From NCBI RefSeq assembly GCF_000309385.1, contig NZ_JH976537.1:4265984-4329983 (forward strand): DNA of 64,000 bases, in the 5' to 3' direction. The notes under the pieces were generated by a model. It made no database searches. It had not been told where the DNA came from and was given only the letters and a program-made list of their open reading frames with translations. A program made the position numbers and the translations under genes. This DNA comes from Nodosilinea nodulosa PCC 7104. GTDB taxonomy: Bacteria > Cyanobacteriota > Cyanobacteriia > Phormidesmidales > Phormidesmidaceae. Positions 18,538 to 27,447 of this stretch are shown piece after piece. Each line of letters begins with the position of its first letter. The first letter of the stretch is position 1.

Positions 18538-19466
18538 TGGCTCAGACCAGCACGGCCCACAGCCTCCAAGGGACGGCGGGATTGCCTCAGCTGTGGGAAG
18601 AAACACCGGTCCAAACCACCCTTGCCGGGGCCGTAGAGCGCCAGGGTGTGGGGCTGCACTCTGGCGTGAGCACCACTGTCACGCTCCGTCCGGCCAAGCC
18701 GGGCCAGGGCCGATACTTTGTGCGCACTGACCTACCGGGCCACCCCACGGTGCCTGTAGCCCTGGCGGTGGTAACCCCCACAATGCTCTCCACCGAACTG
18801 CGCCAGGGGGATGCGGCGGTGCGCACCGTCGAGCACCTGCTGGCGGCTTTGGTGGGGCTTGGCATTGACAACATTCGCATTGAGATTACTGGCCCAGAGG
18901 TGCCGCTGCTCGACGGATCGGCGCTGGGCTGGGTCGAGGCCATTTGCCAGGCCGGGCGAGCAGTGCAGTCAGAACCCCGCCCCGTAGCTCGCCTCAGCCA
19001 GCCCGTCACGGTATACCACGGGGATGCCTTTGTAGCGGCCTTTCCAGCCCCTGCACCTCGGTTGACCTACGGCATTGACTTTGACGTATCTGCAATTGGC
19101 AACCAGTGGTTTAGCTGGAACTGCCGGACCAACCCCTTCGATGCCGAGGGCTTTGCCGTAGCGGTGGCCCCCGCCCGCACCTTTGGTCTGGCCCACCAGA
19201 TTGATCAGCTGCGGGCCAGCGGCCTGATTCAAGGGGGTAGCTTAGACAATGCCCTGGTCTGTGGAGATGAGGGCTGGCTCAACCCGCCGCTGCGGTTTGA
19301 CAATGAGCCCGCCCGCCATAAAATGCTGGATCTAATCGGTGATTTAAGCCTGCTGGGCGGTTTGCCCATGGCCCACATTGTGGCCTACAAAGCTAGCCAT
19401 CGCCTCCACGGCGAGCTGGCGGCAGCCCTGGTGCCGACCCTGGTCTATGGTGAGGGTACCCTCTAG
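18537..19466 (+). CDS. lpxC: UDP-3-O-acyl-GlcNAc deacetylase
   Basis: LpxC is the committed zinc deacetylase of lipid A synthesis. The 309-residue protein has [11 protein letters not shown] at the N-terminus, the zinc motif [26 protein letters not shown], and the second zinc motif [15 protein letters not shown] followed by the catalytic-His region [11 protein letters not shown]. The start ATG 18537 overlaps the Omp85 stop by one base (TAATG), so translation is probably coupled. About 25 N-terminal residues precede the conserved fold. Confidence 0.95.
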   Translation: MAQTSTAHSLQGTAGLPQLWEETPVQTTLAGAVERQGVGLHSGVSTTVTLRPAKPGQGRYFVRTDLPGHPTVPVALAVVTPTMLSTELRQGDAAVRTVEHLLAALVGLGIDNIRIEITGPEVPLLDGSALGWVEAICQAGRAVQSEPRPVARLSQPVTVYHGDAFVAAFPAPAPRLTYGIDFDVSAIGNQWFSWNCRTNPFDAEGFAVAVAPARTFGLAHQIDQLRASGLIQGGSLDNALVCGDEGWLNPPLRFDNEPARHKMLDLIGDLSLLGGLPMAHIVAYKASHRLHGELAAALVPTLVYGEGTL

Positions 19467-19527
19467 TGGCAAAATCAGTCTAGGCAAATCGCCTATTGCG
19501 CCCACCTAATGTTCTAACCCACCCACT

Positions 19528-20073
19528 GTGATTGACGTAACTGCATCGAGCCCTGTGACCACTGCCCTAGATCCGATTGAAACCGCCCCCGCCGAGAACA
19601 CCTCGGCGGCTCCCGTTAAGACCTGCTACAGTGCCGAAGAAATTTACGCTCTGCTGCCCCACCGCTACCCTTTTGCCCTGGTCGATCGCATTGTCGACTA
19701 CGTTCCGGGTAAGCGCGCCGTTGGCATCAAAAATGTGAGCCTCAATGAGCCGCATTTCCAGGGCCATTTTCCGGGTCGCCCAATTATGCCGGGGGTGCTG
19801 ATTGTCGAAGCCATGGCCCAGGTCGGGGGGATTGTGCTGACTCAGATTCCGGGCGTGGAAGGGCTGTGCGTGTTTGCCGGTATCGACAAGGTGCGGTTTC
19901 GGAGGCCTGTGGTGCCGGGCGATCAGCTGGTGATGACCGTGGATCTGTTGGCGATGAAACGACAGCGGTTCGGCAAAATGTATGGCCGGGCTGAGGTCGA
20001 CGGGCAGCTGGCCTGCGAGGGCGAGCTCATGTTTTCGGTAATAGAGTTTGCAGCCGATTCCCAGGGGAAATAG
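19528..20073 (+). CDS. fabZ: (3R)-hydroxyacyl-ACP dehydratase
   Basis: FabZ dehydrates 3-hydroxyacyl-ACP and competes with LpxA for the same acyl chains. The 181-residue hot-dog protein has [11 protein letters not shown] at 44-54, the active-site H80 in [11 protein letters not shown] and E94 in VEAMAQ. The start appears to be GTG 19528, giving a 30-residue Thr/Ala/Pro-rich N-terminal extension not found in enteric FabZ; no in-frame ATG occurs before the catalytic region. It lies between lpxC and lpxA, the usual arrangement. Confidence 0.94.
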   Translation: MIDVTASSPVTTALDPIETAPAENTSAAPVKTCYSAEEIYALLPHRYPFALVDRIVDYVPGKRAVGIKNVSLNEPHFQGHFPGRPIMPGVLIVEAMAQVGGIVLTQIPGVEGLCVFAGIDKVRFRRPVVPGDQLVMTVDLLAMKRQRFGKMYGRAEVDGQLACEGELMFSVIEFAADSQGK

Positions 20074-20088
20074 GTAAATAATGTGTCT

Positions 20089-20946
20089 ATGTTGCAATCC
20101 CTGGGTTCTGGAGGCAGGCCGTTGACTACCCTGATTCATCCCACGGCAGTGGTGCATGCCGGTGCCCAGCTACACCCCACGGTTAAGATAGGTGCCTACG
20201 CGGTGATCGGCGAGCAGGTGACCATCGGCCCCGGCACCGAAATTGGCGCCCATGTCGTGATCGATGGCGACACCACGATTGGGGCGCAGAACCGCATTTT
20301 TCCCGGCGCCTGTATTGGCCTAGAGTCCCAGGACCTGAAGTACGATGGCTCGATGAGCCAGGTTGTGATTGGCGACAGCAACCTCATCCGCGAGTACGTC
20401 ACCATTAACCGCGCCACCGATGCTGGGGCAGCTACTCTGCTGGGCAGCCACAATTTGCTGATGGCCTACTCCCATGTGGCCCACAACTGCGTGGTAGAAG
20501 ACCACGTGATTATTGCCAACTCGGTGGCCCTGGCGGGACATGTGCATGTGGAGTCGGGGGCGCGCATTAGCGGGCTGGTGGGGGTGCACCAGTTTGTGCA
20601 CATTGGCCGTCTGGCGATGATTGGCGGGCTCAGCCGGATCGATCGCGACGTGCCGCCCTTTACCCTGATCAACGGCAACCCGGCCCAGGTGCGGGGCCTC
20701 AACCAGGTGGGCCTACAGCGGGCGGGCCTCACCGCCGATCCGCAGACCTACCGGGAGCTAAAGCAGGCCTACCGCCTGGTCTATCGCTCGGGGGAGTCGC
20801 TGCGCGATGCGGTCGAAAAGCTGGCCCACAGCGACGGCAATGCCCTGGTGAGTCACTTCAGCCAGTTTTTGCGGGCGGCCCTCCAGCCCGATCGCCGTGG
20901 TCTGACCCCCGGACGGCGCATTAGCAGGCACAGCGATGACGATTAG
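20089..20946 (+). CDS. lpxA: UDP-GlcNAc O-acyltransferase
   Basis: LpxA transfers a 3-hydroxyacyl chain from ACP to UDP-GlcNAc, the first step of lipid A. The ~285-residue protein has the left-handed beta-helix hexapeptide pattern (LIHPTAVVHAGAQLHPTVKI onward) and the family motifs VTINRATDAG, NNL-type HNLLMAYSHVAHNCVV, and GLVGVHQFVHIG. The C-terminal helical domain starts near residue 200. ATG 20089 is preferred; GTG 20083 or a TTG near 20122, which would start just before the fold, are possible. The gene sits 15 bp after fabZ. Confidence 0.94.
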   Translation: MLQSLGSGGRPLTTLIHPTAVVHAGAQLHPTVKIGAYAVIGEQVTIGPGTEIGAHVVIDGDTTIGAQNRIFPGACIGLESQDLKYDGSMSQVVIGDSNLIREYVTINRATDAGAATLLGSHNLLMAYSHVAHNCVVEDHVIIANSVALAGHVHVESGARISGLVGVHQFVHIGRLAMIGGLSRIDRDVPPFTLINGNPAQVRGLNQVGLQRAGLTADPQTYRELKQAYRLVYRSGESLRDAVEKLAHSDGNALVSHFSQFLRAALQPDRRGLTPGRRISRHSDDD

Positions 20947-20964
20947 TCTGGGAGCGGAGTAAGG

Positions 20965-22164
20965 GTGGAGCATCCCAGCGGGCGGCGGATTTTTATCAGC
21001 ACGGGCGATGTGTCGGGCGATTTGCAGGGGGCGCTGCTGATTGAGGCGCTGCGCGATCGCGCCTGCGATCGCGGCATTGCCCTCGACATTACCGCCCTAG
21101 GCGGGCCGCGCATGGCCGAGGCCGGAGCCACCCTGGTGGGCGAAACCACGACCGTGGGCTCCGTGGGCATTTTTGAGGCCCTGCCCTACATGCTGCCCAC
21201 CCTGAGGCTACAGCGCCGCGCCAAGCAGACCCTGGCCCACAGCCCCCCCGACCTGGTGATCATGATTGACAACATGGTGCCTAACCTGGCCCTGGGCAAA
21301 TACCTCAAGCGGGCCTATCCCCAGGTGCCGGTGGTGTACTATATCGCGCCCCAGCAGTGGGTGTGGGCCTTCTCCACGGCGGACACTGAGCAGCTGGTGG
21401 CCCAGAGCGATCGCATGGCCTCTATCTTTAAAGCCGAGGCCGAATACTATCAGCGCTTTGGGGCCGATGTCACCTGGGTAGGCCATCCCTTGGTCGATCG
21501 CTACCCCGCCCCCGCCGACCAGGCCGCCGCCCGGCAGCAGCTAGGCCTGCCCCCCGACGCCCCGGTGGTGACGCTGCTGCCCGCCTCCCGCCGCCAGGAG
21601 GTCAAGTACCTGCTGCCGCTGCTGCTCCAGGCGGCGCAGATTCTCCAGGCCCGGCACCCAGGGGTGAGGTTTTTGCTGCCGGTGTCGAGTCCGTCGCTGC
21701 GGGCCAGCTTTGAGCAGGGGCTGGCCCAGTACGGGCTGTCTGGGCGGGTGGTGAGCGACCAGGGCCAGGCCGCGATCGCCGCCGCCGATGTGGCCATTAC
21801 CAAGTCGGGCACCGCCAACCTTGAGATTGCCCTGATGGATGTGCCCCAGGTGGTGGCCTACCGCATCAACCCGCTCAGCGCCCGGATTGCCCACCACCTG
21901 CTCAAATTTGACGTGCCCTACGTGTCGCCGGTCAACCTGGTGGTCAACCAGCCCGTGGTGCCTGAGTTTTTGCAGTGGGAGGCGACCCCAGCGGCGATCG
22001 CCGCCGCCGCCAGCACGCTGCTGCAAGACGAAGCCGCCCGCCAGCGCATGCGGGCGGGCTACGCCAAAATGCGCCAGGAGCTAGGGCCACCTGGGGCCTG
22101 CCAGCGCACGGCCGATCTGGTTCTAGATACCCTGGCGCAGCCCCAGCCAAGAGAATTGGCCTGA
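20965..22164 (+). CDS. lpxB: Lipid A disaccharide synthase
   Basis: LpxB condenses UDP-diacylglucosamine and lipid X. The 399-residue GT19 protein begins with GTG 20965; the early motif ISTGDVSGDLQGALLIEAL includes GDVSGD at residues 14-19. YYIAPQQWVWAF and LLPASRRQEVKYLLPLLLQA are family motifs, and the donor-site motif KSGTANLEIALMDVPQVVAY is in the C-terminal half. It completes lpxC-fabZ-lpxA-lpxB, the early steps of lipid A synthesis. The terminal tail LAQPQPRELA is variable. Confidence 0.95.
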   Translation: MEHPSGRRIFISTGDVSGDLQGALLIEALRDRACDRGIALDITALGGPRMAEAGATLVGETTTVGSVGIFEALPYMLPTLRLQRRAKQTLAHSPPDLVIMIDNMVPNLALGKYLKRAYPQVPVVYYIAPQQWVWAFSTADTEQLVAQSDRMASIFKAEAEYYQRFGADVTWVGHPLVDRYPAPADQAAARQQLGLPPDAPVVTLLPASRRQEVKYLLPLLLQAAQILQARHPGVRFLLPVSSPSLRASFEQGLAQYGLSGRVVSDQGQAAIAAADVAITKSGTANLEIALMDVPQVVAYRINPLSARIAHHLLKFDVPYVSPVNLVVNQPVVPEFLQWEATPAAIAAAASTLLQDEAARQRMRAGYAKMRQELGPPGACQRTADLVLDTLAQPQPRELA

Positions 22165-22169
22165 ACCTG

Positions 22170-22196
22170 TTGAAGCGGTCCTAAAGTCACTACAAT
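22170..22196 (+). promoter_or_regulatory. Possible sigma-70-type promoter before exbB
   Basis: TTGAAG (22170) and TACAAT (22191) are separated by 15 bp, shorter than the ideal 17. A strong ribosome site, AGGAGG (22258-22263), follows 6 bp before the GTG start of exbB. Confidence 0.3.
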
Positions 22197-22268
22197 TGTT
22201 ATGCTTTGCCGGAGAGAGACCGGGCTGTCGGCTGCGACAATCGGCCCGGTGGTGATAGGAGGATTCTC

Positions 22269-23018
22269 GTGAATATACCTGAGCTATTTGCCCGTGGCGG
22301 TATTGCCATGGGGCCGCTGCTCTTACTGTCGATTTTGGCCGTAGGCACCATTCTGGAGCGCATCTGGTTTTGGTCGCGCATTTTGACCCGCGAGCGCGAG
22401 GTCTCGGGCCGAGTGCTGGAGGCCGCCCGCCGGGAATGGCCCGCCGCCGCCGAAATTGCCCAGCGCTCTAGCCTGCTGCCCATGGGGCGTTTCCTATCGG
22501 CCCCCCTAAAGCTGCAATCGCCCGACCCGGAGGTGTTTCGTCTGGCCCTAGAAACCGCCGCCAACGAAGAACTCACCACCATGGGGCGGGGCGAAAAAAT
22601 TCTAGAAGCTGTGATTGCCCTGGCCCCGCTGCTGGGCCTGCTGGGTACAGTGCTGGGCCTGATCAACTCCCTGGGGTCGATTCAGCTCAGCGACCTGGGC
22701 AGCGGCGACGCCACGGCGGGTACCTCGCTGGGCATTAGCGAAGCGCTGATTAGCACCGCCGCTGGTCTGATTATTGCCATTACCGCCCTGGCCTTTTATC
22801 GGCTGTTTCAGGGGTTTATCTTTGGCCAGGCCAAAATGTTTCGTCAGGCGGGCAGCGAGCTAGAGCTGCTCTACCGCCAGAGCTGGGCCCAGCGCCACGG
22901 CATTTCGCCGATGGCTGAACCCGTAGCCCCGGTGGTGCCTGGGTCCTCCATGGCCGCCGCCGAGCCCAATTCGTCTACTCCCGATGCTTCAACCTCAGTG
23001 GAGGTACCCTCGCCATGA
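22269..23018 (+). CDS. ExbB/TolQ/MotA family proton channel
   Basis: ExbB-type proteins form the inner-membrane proton channel that energises TonB-dependent receptors or outer-membrane integrity. This 249-residue protein has three membrane helices: one at about 15-30 and two at about 115-135 and 155-180. The core motif LAPLLGLLGTVLGLINSL is followed by GISEALISTAAGLIIAI. The AGGAGG at 22258-22263 fixes the start at GTG 22269. The C-terminus is Pro/Ser/Ala-rich. Its stop overlaps the ExbD start. Confidence 0.93.
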   Translation: MNIPELFARGGIAMGPLLLLSILAVGTILERIWFWSRILTREREVSGRVLEAARREWPAAAEIAQRSSLLPMGRFLSAPLKLQSPDPEVFRLALETAANEELTTMGRGEKILEAVIALAPLLGLLGTVLGLINSLGSIQLSDLGSGDATAGTSLGISEALISTAAGLIIAITALAFYRLFQGFIFGQAKMFRQAGSELELLYRQSWAQRHGISPMAEPVAPVVPGSSMAAAEPNSSTPDASTSVEVPSP

Positions 23019-23692
23019 AAGTAGACCTGCTCGATATTCCCTCCCAGGACGTCCGCCTGGAAATTATCCCCCTGATCGACGTCATCTTCTGTATTCTGAC
23101 CTTTTTCATTTTGGCGGCGGTGGGGCTAACCCGTCAGCAGGCCATTTCCTTAGATTTGCCCAAGGCCCAAACCGGGCAGCCGCTGCCTGGACAGGTCAGT
23201 CAGGGGGCCGATCGCCTCTACGTCAGCGTCGATGGGTTGGGCCAGGCCTATCTCGACCAGCAGCCCGTTACGCTAGATCTGCTTCACGATGTGCTGGTGC
23301 AGTTTAACCAGGTCAACCCCGGCGGGCTGATGGTGCTCTATGCTGCCCGCGATGCCCGCTACGAAGATGTGGTGGCGGTGCTAGATTTGCTGCGATCGGT
23401 GGGGGGCGATCGCGTGGCGTTGGCCACCCTGCCCAGCGACACCAATCTGAGCCCAGGGCAGACTGCCCCCGGCGCAGCGGCAGATCCCAACGCTTTACCC
23501 AATGGGTTTCCTCAAAATACGCCCGGCTCCCAGAACGCGCCCGGTTCCCAGAACGCGCCCGATGGACAGGGGCTGCCCCCCGGCTTTGATCAGCCCGGCA
23601 GCGATCCCTTTGCTCCCCAATCGCCGCTGTTCCCCGACCAGCCGACCTCGCCGCTTCAGCCCTCCCCAACTCCAGCGCAGCCCAAGAACTAG
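23015..23692 (+). CDS. ExbD/TolR family protein with repetitive Pro/Asn tail
   Basis: ExbD partners ExbB in proton-driven energy transfer across the envelope. The 225-residue protein has the single helix with the proton-carrying Asp in IPLIDVIFCILTFFI and a periplasmic ExbD domain to about residue 145. The last ~75 residues are an Asn/Gln/Pro-rich tail with tandem PGSQNAPGSQNAPDG, absent from E. coli ExbD. It overlaps exbB by 4 bp (ATGA). No TonB gene is seen nearby. Confidence 0.92.
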   Translation: MKVDLLDIPSQDVRLEIIPLIDVIFCILTFFILAAVGLTRQQAISLDLPKAQTGQPLPGQVSQGADRLYVSVDGLGQAYLDQQPVTLDLLHDVLVQFNQVNPGGLMVLYAARDARYEDVVAVLDLLRSVGGDRVALATLPSDTNLSPGQTAPGAAADPNALPNGFPQNTPGSQNAPGSQNAPDGQGLPPGFDQPGSDPFAPQSPLFPDQPTSPLQPSPTPAQPKN

Positions 23693-23704
23693 CTCGGCTC
23701 AGGG

Positions 23705-23809
23705 CTAGTAGACTGCGGCAGTGTGGCGACTGTTGTCAATCGCGAGGGGGCAGGGGAGCCAGGGAGCCAAGCGAGCTGGAATAGTTGGCATATTTCAACC
23801 TTCGAGTAC
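23705..23809 (+). repeat. Dispersed ~105-bp element, copy 3
   Basis: This copy starts TAGTAGACTGCGGCAGTGTG (one base after 23705) and ends AACCTTCGAGTAC. The middle carries GGGGGCAGGGGAGCCAGGGAGCC, a run of heptamer-like GGGGAGC units. Flanks CAGGGC and CAGGGGCC are similar but not identical, so a target duplication is uncertain. The following ~60 bp contain two CCCAAAGT-type short repeats. Confidence 0.7.
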
Positions 23810-23987
23810 AGGGGCCAGCGTCATTTCCCAGAGCTGTTCTCCAGGGTTTATCTCCCAAAGTGATTCCCCAAAGTCATCCCTAAGGTAGAGGTCAGCGCCC
23901 AGGCTTTCCAGTTTTATGGGAAGGCCTGGGTTGGCCGGTGCTGGGTCGTCAGACTCAGATTTTGCATAGATTGCATGATTCGCACAG

Positions 23988-25358
23988 ATGCATGGGTTGT
24001 GCGGCGAGCCTGGGAGCGTTAGATTTCCAGGCTTTGTTTTGCGTGATAGATCCTTGCGTTTTAGGCTACTTTCGAGATTTTTGCCCCTGCGCTGGAGGCG
24101 GCTAATCTGGGTAAGTTTGGCGCTGCTGATAACGACGGCAACGCTCCTGTTTGGTAGCTATGTTCGCGCTCAGCAGCCCGTCACCATCTCTTTTCTGCTG
24201 CGGGCCGTAGAAGCGGACCAGATGCAGGGGTTAGCCGAGCAGTTCATGGCCGAAAACCCCGACATCCGCATTGAAATGGTGCGCGGCCCCAACGCTGCCG
24301 ATGCCGTTGAAAACCTCTACACCACCTCATTTTTGCTGGGCGACTCCCCCTACGACATTCTGTTTTCAGATGTGGTGTGGATTCCCAAGTTTGCCGCTGC
24401 CGGATGGCTGCAAGACCTGTCCGATCGCGTCAGCGAAGCCGATCTGGCTGACTTTCTAGAGGCCGATGTGGCCGCTGGCCAGTACAAAGATGGCTTCTAC
24501 CGCATGCCCTTTCGCTCCGACATGGGTATGCTCTACTACCGCACCGACCTGCTCGATCAAGTCGGCATAGCCCCGCCCCAAACCTTCAGCGAGCTGATTA
24601 GCGCCTCGGAGGCCATTCAGGATCAGACCGATGTGGACTGGGGGTTTGTCTGGCAGGGTTTGCAGTACGAAGGGCTCGTCACCAACTTTGTTGAAATTGT
24701 GGCGGGCTACGGCGGCTTTTGGATTGACCCAGACACCCTGGAAGTGGGCCTGGACCAGCCCGCCGCCATCCAGGCCACCGAGTTTATGAAAGGCGCGATC
24801 GCCCAGGGTATCTCCCCTCCCGGAGTGACCAACTACGTTGAGGAAGACTCCCTGCGCCAGTTTGAGAACGGCAATGCGGCCTTCTTGCGCAACTGGCCCT
24901 ACGCCTGGGCCGAGGCCAACGGTGACGACTCCCCCGTGGCCGGCAACATCGCCCTCAAACCCATGGTGCATGCCGAGGGAGAGCAGCCCGCCGCCTGCCT
25001 GGGGGGCTGGGGGTTCGGCATTTCGGCCAACACCGCCCATCCCGAGGAAGCCTGGCGCGTGGTGGAGTTTTTCACCAGCCCCGGCCCCATGAAGGATTTC
25101 GTCACCGAATTTGCCTACGTGCCCAGCCGTCGCGCCCTGTTCACCGACCCCGAGGTGCTGGCCAAGTTTCCCCACTACAAACAGCTCTTGGAAGTGGCAG
25201 ACACCGCCGTTCCCCGCCCTCCCGTGGGGCAGTACGCCCAGGTGTCAGATATTTTGCAGCGCTACCTGAGCGCCGCCATTACCGACCAAATGACCCCCGA
25301 AGCCGCCATGCAGGCCGCCGCTGGCGAAAGCCGCCGCGTACTGGGCGTAGAGAGCTAG
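23988..25358 (+). CDS. ABC transporter sugar-binding protein
   Basis: This family 1 solute-binding protein (MalE-like, PF01547/PF13416) is the periplasmic receptor of a sugar importer. As read it has 456 residues; a basic N-terminus and a hydrophobic segment (LIWVSLALLITTATLLFG, residues ~38-55) form a signal peptide or anchor ending near YVRAQQ. The mature part shows NPDIRIEMVRGPN, DILFSDVVWIPKFAAAGWL and GGWGFGISANT. There is no lipobox. The N-terminus is uncertain: TTG at about 24053 would give a normal signal peptide. Together with the next three genes it forms a full importer resembling the Ggt (glucosylglycerol) or trehalose systems; the substrate is inferred only. Confidence 0.88.
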   Translation: MHGLCGEPGSVRFPGFVLRDRSLRFRLLSRFLPLRWRRLIWVSLALLITTATLLFGSYVRAQQPVTISFLLRAVEADQMQGLAEQFMAENPDIRIEMVRGPNAADAVENLYTTSFLLGDSPYDILFSDVVWIPKFAAAGWLQDLSDRVSEADLADFLEADVAAGQYKDGFYRMPFRSDMGMLYYRTDLLDQVGIAPPQTFSELISASEAIQDQTDVDWGFVWQGLQYEGLVTNFVEIVAGYGGFWIDPDTLEVGLDQPAAIQATEFMKGAIAQGISPPGVTNYVEEDSLRQFENGNAAFLRNWPYAWAEANGDDSPVAGNIALKPMVHAEGEQPAACLGGWGFGISANTAHPEEAWRVVEFFTSPGPMKDFVTEFAYVPSRRALFTDPEVLAKFPHYKQLLEVADTAVPRPPVGQYAQVSDILQRYLSAAITDQMTPEAAMQAAAGESRRVLGVES

Positions 25359-25434
25359 AGCATTTTGGATTTTAGATTGGGGATTTTGGATTTTTGAGCA
25401 AAATGCCCCAAACAACACCCAAGTTTTCTCCCTC

Positions 25435-25480
25435 CCACTCAACGCACCCACGCCCCCACGCCCCCACACCACCACCCACC
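25435..25480 (+). repeat. C-rich heptamer tract before a permease start
   Basis: Repeats of CACGCCCC and CACCACCC fill the 46 bp directly before ATG 25481. The type matches the tracts at 6045, 27340, 43850 and 47131. Confidence 0.6.
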
Positions 25481-26380
25481 ATGACCAGGGACTACATTCG
25501 AGAACGACAACAGCGTACCGGCTGGCTGCTGGTGACTCCGGCGCTGCTGCTGCTGCTGCTGGTCTATGCCTTCCCGATTTTGCGGGCCTTTTGGCTGAGC
25601 TTTTTTACCGAAAACCTCAGCACCAGCCTGGAGCCCGTGTTTAGCGGCCTGGACAACTACGGGCGCATGGCGCAGGATGGCCGCTTTTGGCAAAGCATGC
25701 GAAATACGGCTGTGTTCACCGTTTTTACGCTGATATTTGAGCTGCTGCTGGGGCTGATTATCGCGCTGTCCCTCGATCAGGCCTTTCGGGGCCGGGGCTG
25801 GGTGCGAACGATCGCCATTTTGCCCTGGGCCTTGCCCACCGCCCTGATTGCCCTGGCCTGGCGCTGGATTTTTAACACCGAATTTGGCGTCTGGAACGAT
25901 CTGCTGCTGCGGCTGCAAATCATTAGCAACCCGGTGAACTGGCTGGGCACCCCCGACTGGGCTATGGTGGCGGTGATTGGGGCCGACGTGTGGAAGACAA
26001 CCTCCTTTGTGGCGATTTTGCTACTGGCCGGATTGCAGTCAATTTCCCAGGATCTCTACGAGGCCCACGCCATCGATGGGGCCAGCCCCTGGCAAAGCTT
26101 TCGACAAATTACGCTGCCGCTGATTGCGCCGCAGATTGTAATTGCCATGCTGTTTCGCTTTGCCCAGGCCTTTGGCATTTTCGACCTGATTCAGGTGATG
26201 ACCGGCGGCGGCCCCGGCGGTGCCACGGAAATGGTGTCGATCTATATCTATGCCGCCGTGATGCGTTACCTGGACTTTGGCTACGGCGCCGCCCTGGTCA
26301 CGGTGACGTTTTTAGTGCTAATTGCGGTGGTAGGGATAACCTGGCTCTATCTCTCTCGCCTGCGCGCCAAAACCGAATAA
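25481..26380 (+). CDS. Sugar ABC transporter permease, MalF-like
   Basis: This 299-residue protein is the first permease of the importer, with about six transmembrane helices. The EAA loop YEAHAIDGASPWQSFRQITL docks the ATPase, and MTGGGPGGATEMVSIYIY is the typical MalF-family C-terminal motif. The preceding C-rich tract stays open in frame, but the permease begins at ATG 25481 (MTRDYIRERQQRTGWLL). The gene lies between the binding protein and the second permease. Confidence 0.93.
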   Translation: MTRDYIRERQQRTGWLLVTPALLLLLLVYAFPILRAFWLSFFTENLSTSLEPVFSGLDNYGRMAQDGRFWQSMRNTAVFTVFTLIFELLLGLIIALSLDQAFRGRGWVRTIAILPWALPTALIALAWRWIFNTEFGVWNDLLLRLQIISNPVNWLGTPDWAMVAVIGADVWKTTSFVAILLLAGLQSISQDLYEAHAIDGASPWQSFRQITLPLIAPQIVIAMLFRFAQAFGIFDLIQVMTGGGPGGATEMVSIYIYAAVMRYLDFGYGAALVTVTFLVLIAVVGITWLYLSRLRAKTE

Positions 26381-26433
26381 TTTTGGATTTTGGCACACCA
26401 ATCTCCTAATCCCAAATTCCCTCACCATCCCCC

Positions 26434-27318
26434 ATGACCACCGCTCCCCAAACTACGGCCCCGCCCCAAACCAGCGATCGCGGCATCCCCTGGATGCGGG
26501 TGCTGCTGTGGGCTGCGATCGCATTCACGGTGATCTTTAGCCTTGCCCCGGTGCTGTGGCAGGTGCTGACCTCGGTTAAAACCAACGACGCCATCACCGC
26601 CGATGCGGTGGTGTATTTCCCCGGCCTTGACCAGCTCACCGCTGACCACTACCTGGACCTGTTCCGGCGCAACCGGTTTTACATCTATATGTTCAACAGC
26701 GCTCTGGTGTCCATCGTTTCCACGGTGCTGTGCCTGGCGTTGGGGTCGCCCGCAGCCTACGCCCTGGCCCGCCTGCGCATTCCGGGAGAGCAGGTGATCT
26801 TGGCGATCGTGCTGGTGGTCACGCTGTTTCCCTACATTTTGCTGTTTTTGGGCCTGCTGGAAGTGGTGCGCGCCTTCGGGCTGGCCAACAACTACCTGGC
26901 GCTGATTATTCCCTACACGGCCATCAACCTGCCGCTGACGATTTTGGTGATGCGCAGTTTCTTCCAGCAGCTGCCCAAGGATCTCGAAGACTCGGCCCGA
27001 GTCGATGGCTACAACACAGTCCAGATGCTCTGGCGCATCGTGCTGCCCATGACCCTGCCCGCCCTGGTCACCACCGGCATTCTGGCCTTTATTTTCGCCT
27101 GGAATGAGTACCTGTTTGCCCTCACCTTCATGACCCGCGAAGAGATGAAAACCATCCCCGTCGCCGCCGCCCAGCTCGGCGGCACCACCCTGTTTGAGGT
27201 GCCCTACGGCCCCCTGGCGGCGGCGACTGTCGTCGGCACCCTGCCCCTGGTGCTGCTGGTGCTGTTCTTCCAGCGGCGGATCGTGCAGGGCCTGACCTCG
27301 GGGTCGGTGAAAGGGTGA
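26434..27318 (+). CDS. Sugar ABC transporter permease, MalG-like
   Basis: This 294-residue protein is the second permease, with six helices. The EAA motif is LEDSARVDGYNTVQMLWRIV and the C-terminus ends in RRIVQGLTSGSVKG, the usual MalG-family ending. The N-terminal 20 residues (Thr/Pro/Gln-rich) precede the first helix. ATG 26434 is used; it follows a short C-rich stretch. Its partner is the permease at 25481. Confidence 0.93.
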   Translation: MTTAPQTTAPPQTSDRGIPWMRVLLWAAIAFTVIFSLAPVLWQVLTSVKTNDAITADAVVYFPGLDQLTADHYLDLFRRNRFYIYMFNSALVSIVSTVLCLALGSPAAYALARLRIPGEQVILAIVLVVTLFPYILLFLGLLEVVRAFGLANNYLALIIPYTAINLPLTILVMRSFFQQLPKDLEDSARVDGYNTVQMLWRIVLPMTLPALVTTGILAFIFAWNEYLFALTFMTREEMKTIPVAAAQLGGTTLFEVPYGPLAAATVVGTLPLVLLVLFFQRRIVQGLTSGSVKG

Positions 27319-27334
27319 TGGCGTAATCGCGCAA

Positions 27335-27447
27335 TCGATTTATCCCCCCCACCCCACGCCCCCCACCCCACGCCCCCACGCCCCCACGCCCCCACACCCC
27401 CACGCCCCCACGCTCCCACTCCCCCACCTCCCTACTCCCCCAAGACC
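27335..27447 (+). repeat. Long C-rich CACGCCCC tandem tract
   Basis: About 110 bp of imperfect 7-8 bp units (CCCACGCCCCCACGC and CTCCCACTCC types) separate the second permease from the ATPase gene and end just before ATG 27448. It is the longest of the C-rich tracts here. Confidence 0.75.

Noticed and set aside
17599-18606. 335-codon minus-strand frame inside Omp85
   Set aside because: Shadow of the barrel domain; composition is not protein-like.
24456-25175. 239-codon minus-strand frame inside the sugar-binding protein
   Set aside because: Shadow of a confirmed gene in a GC-rich frame.
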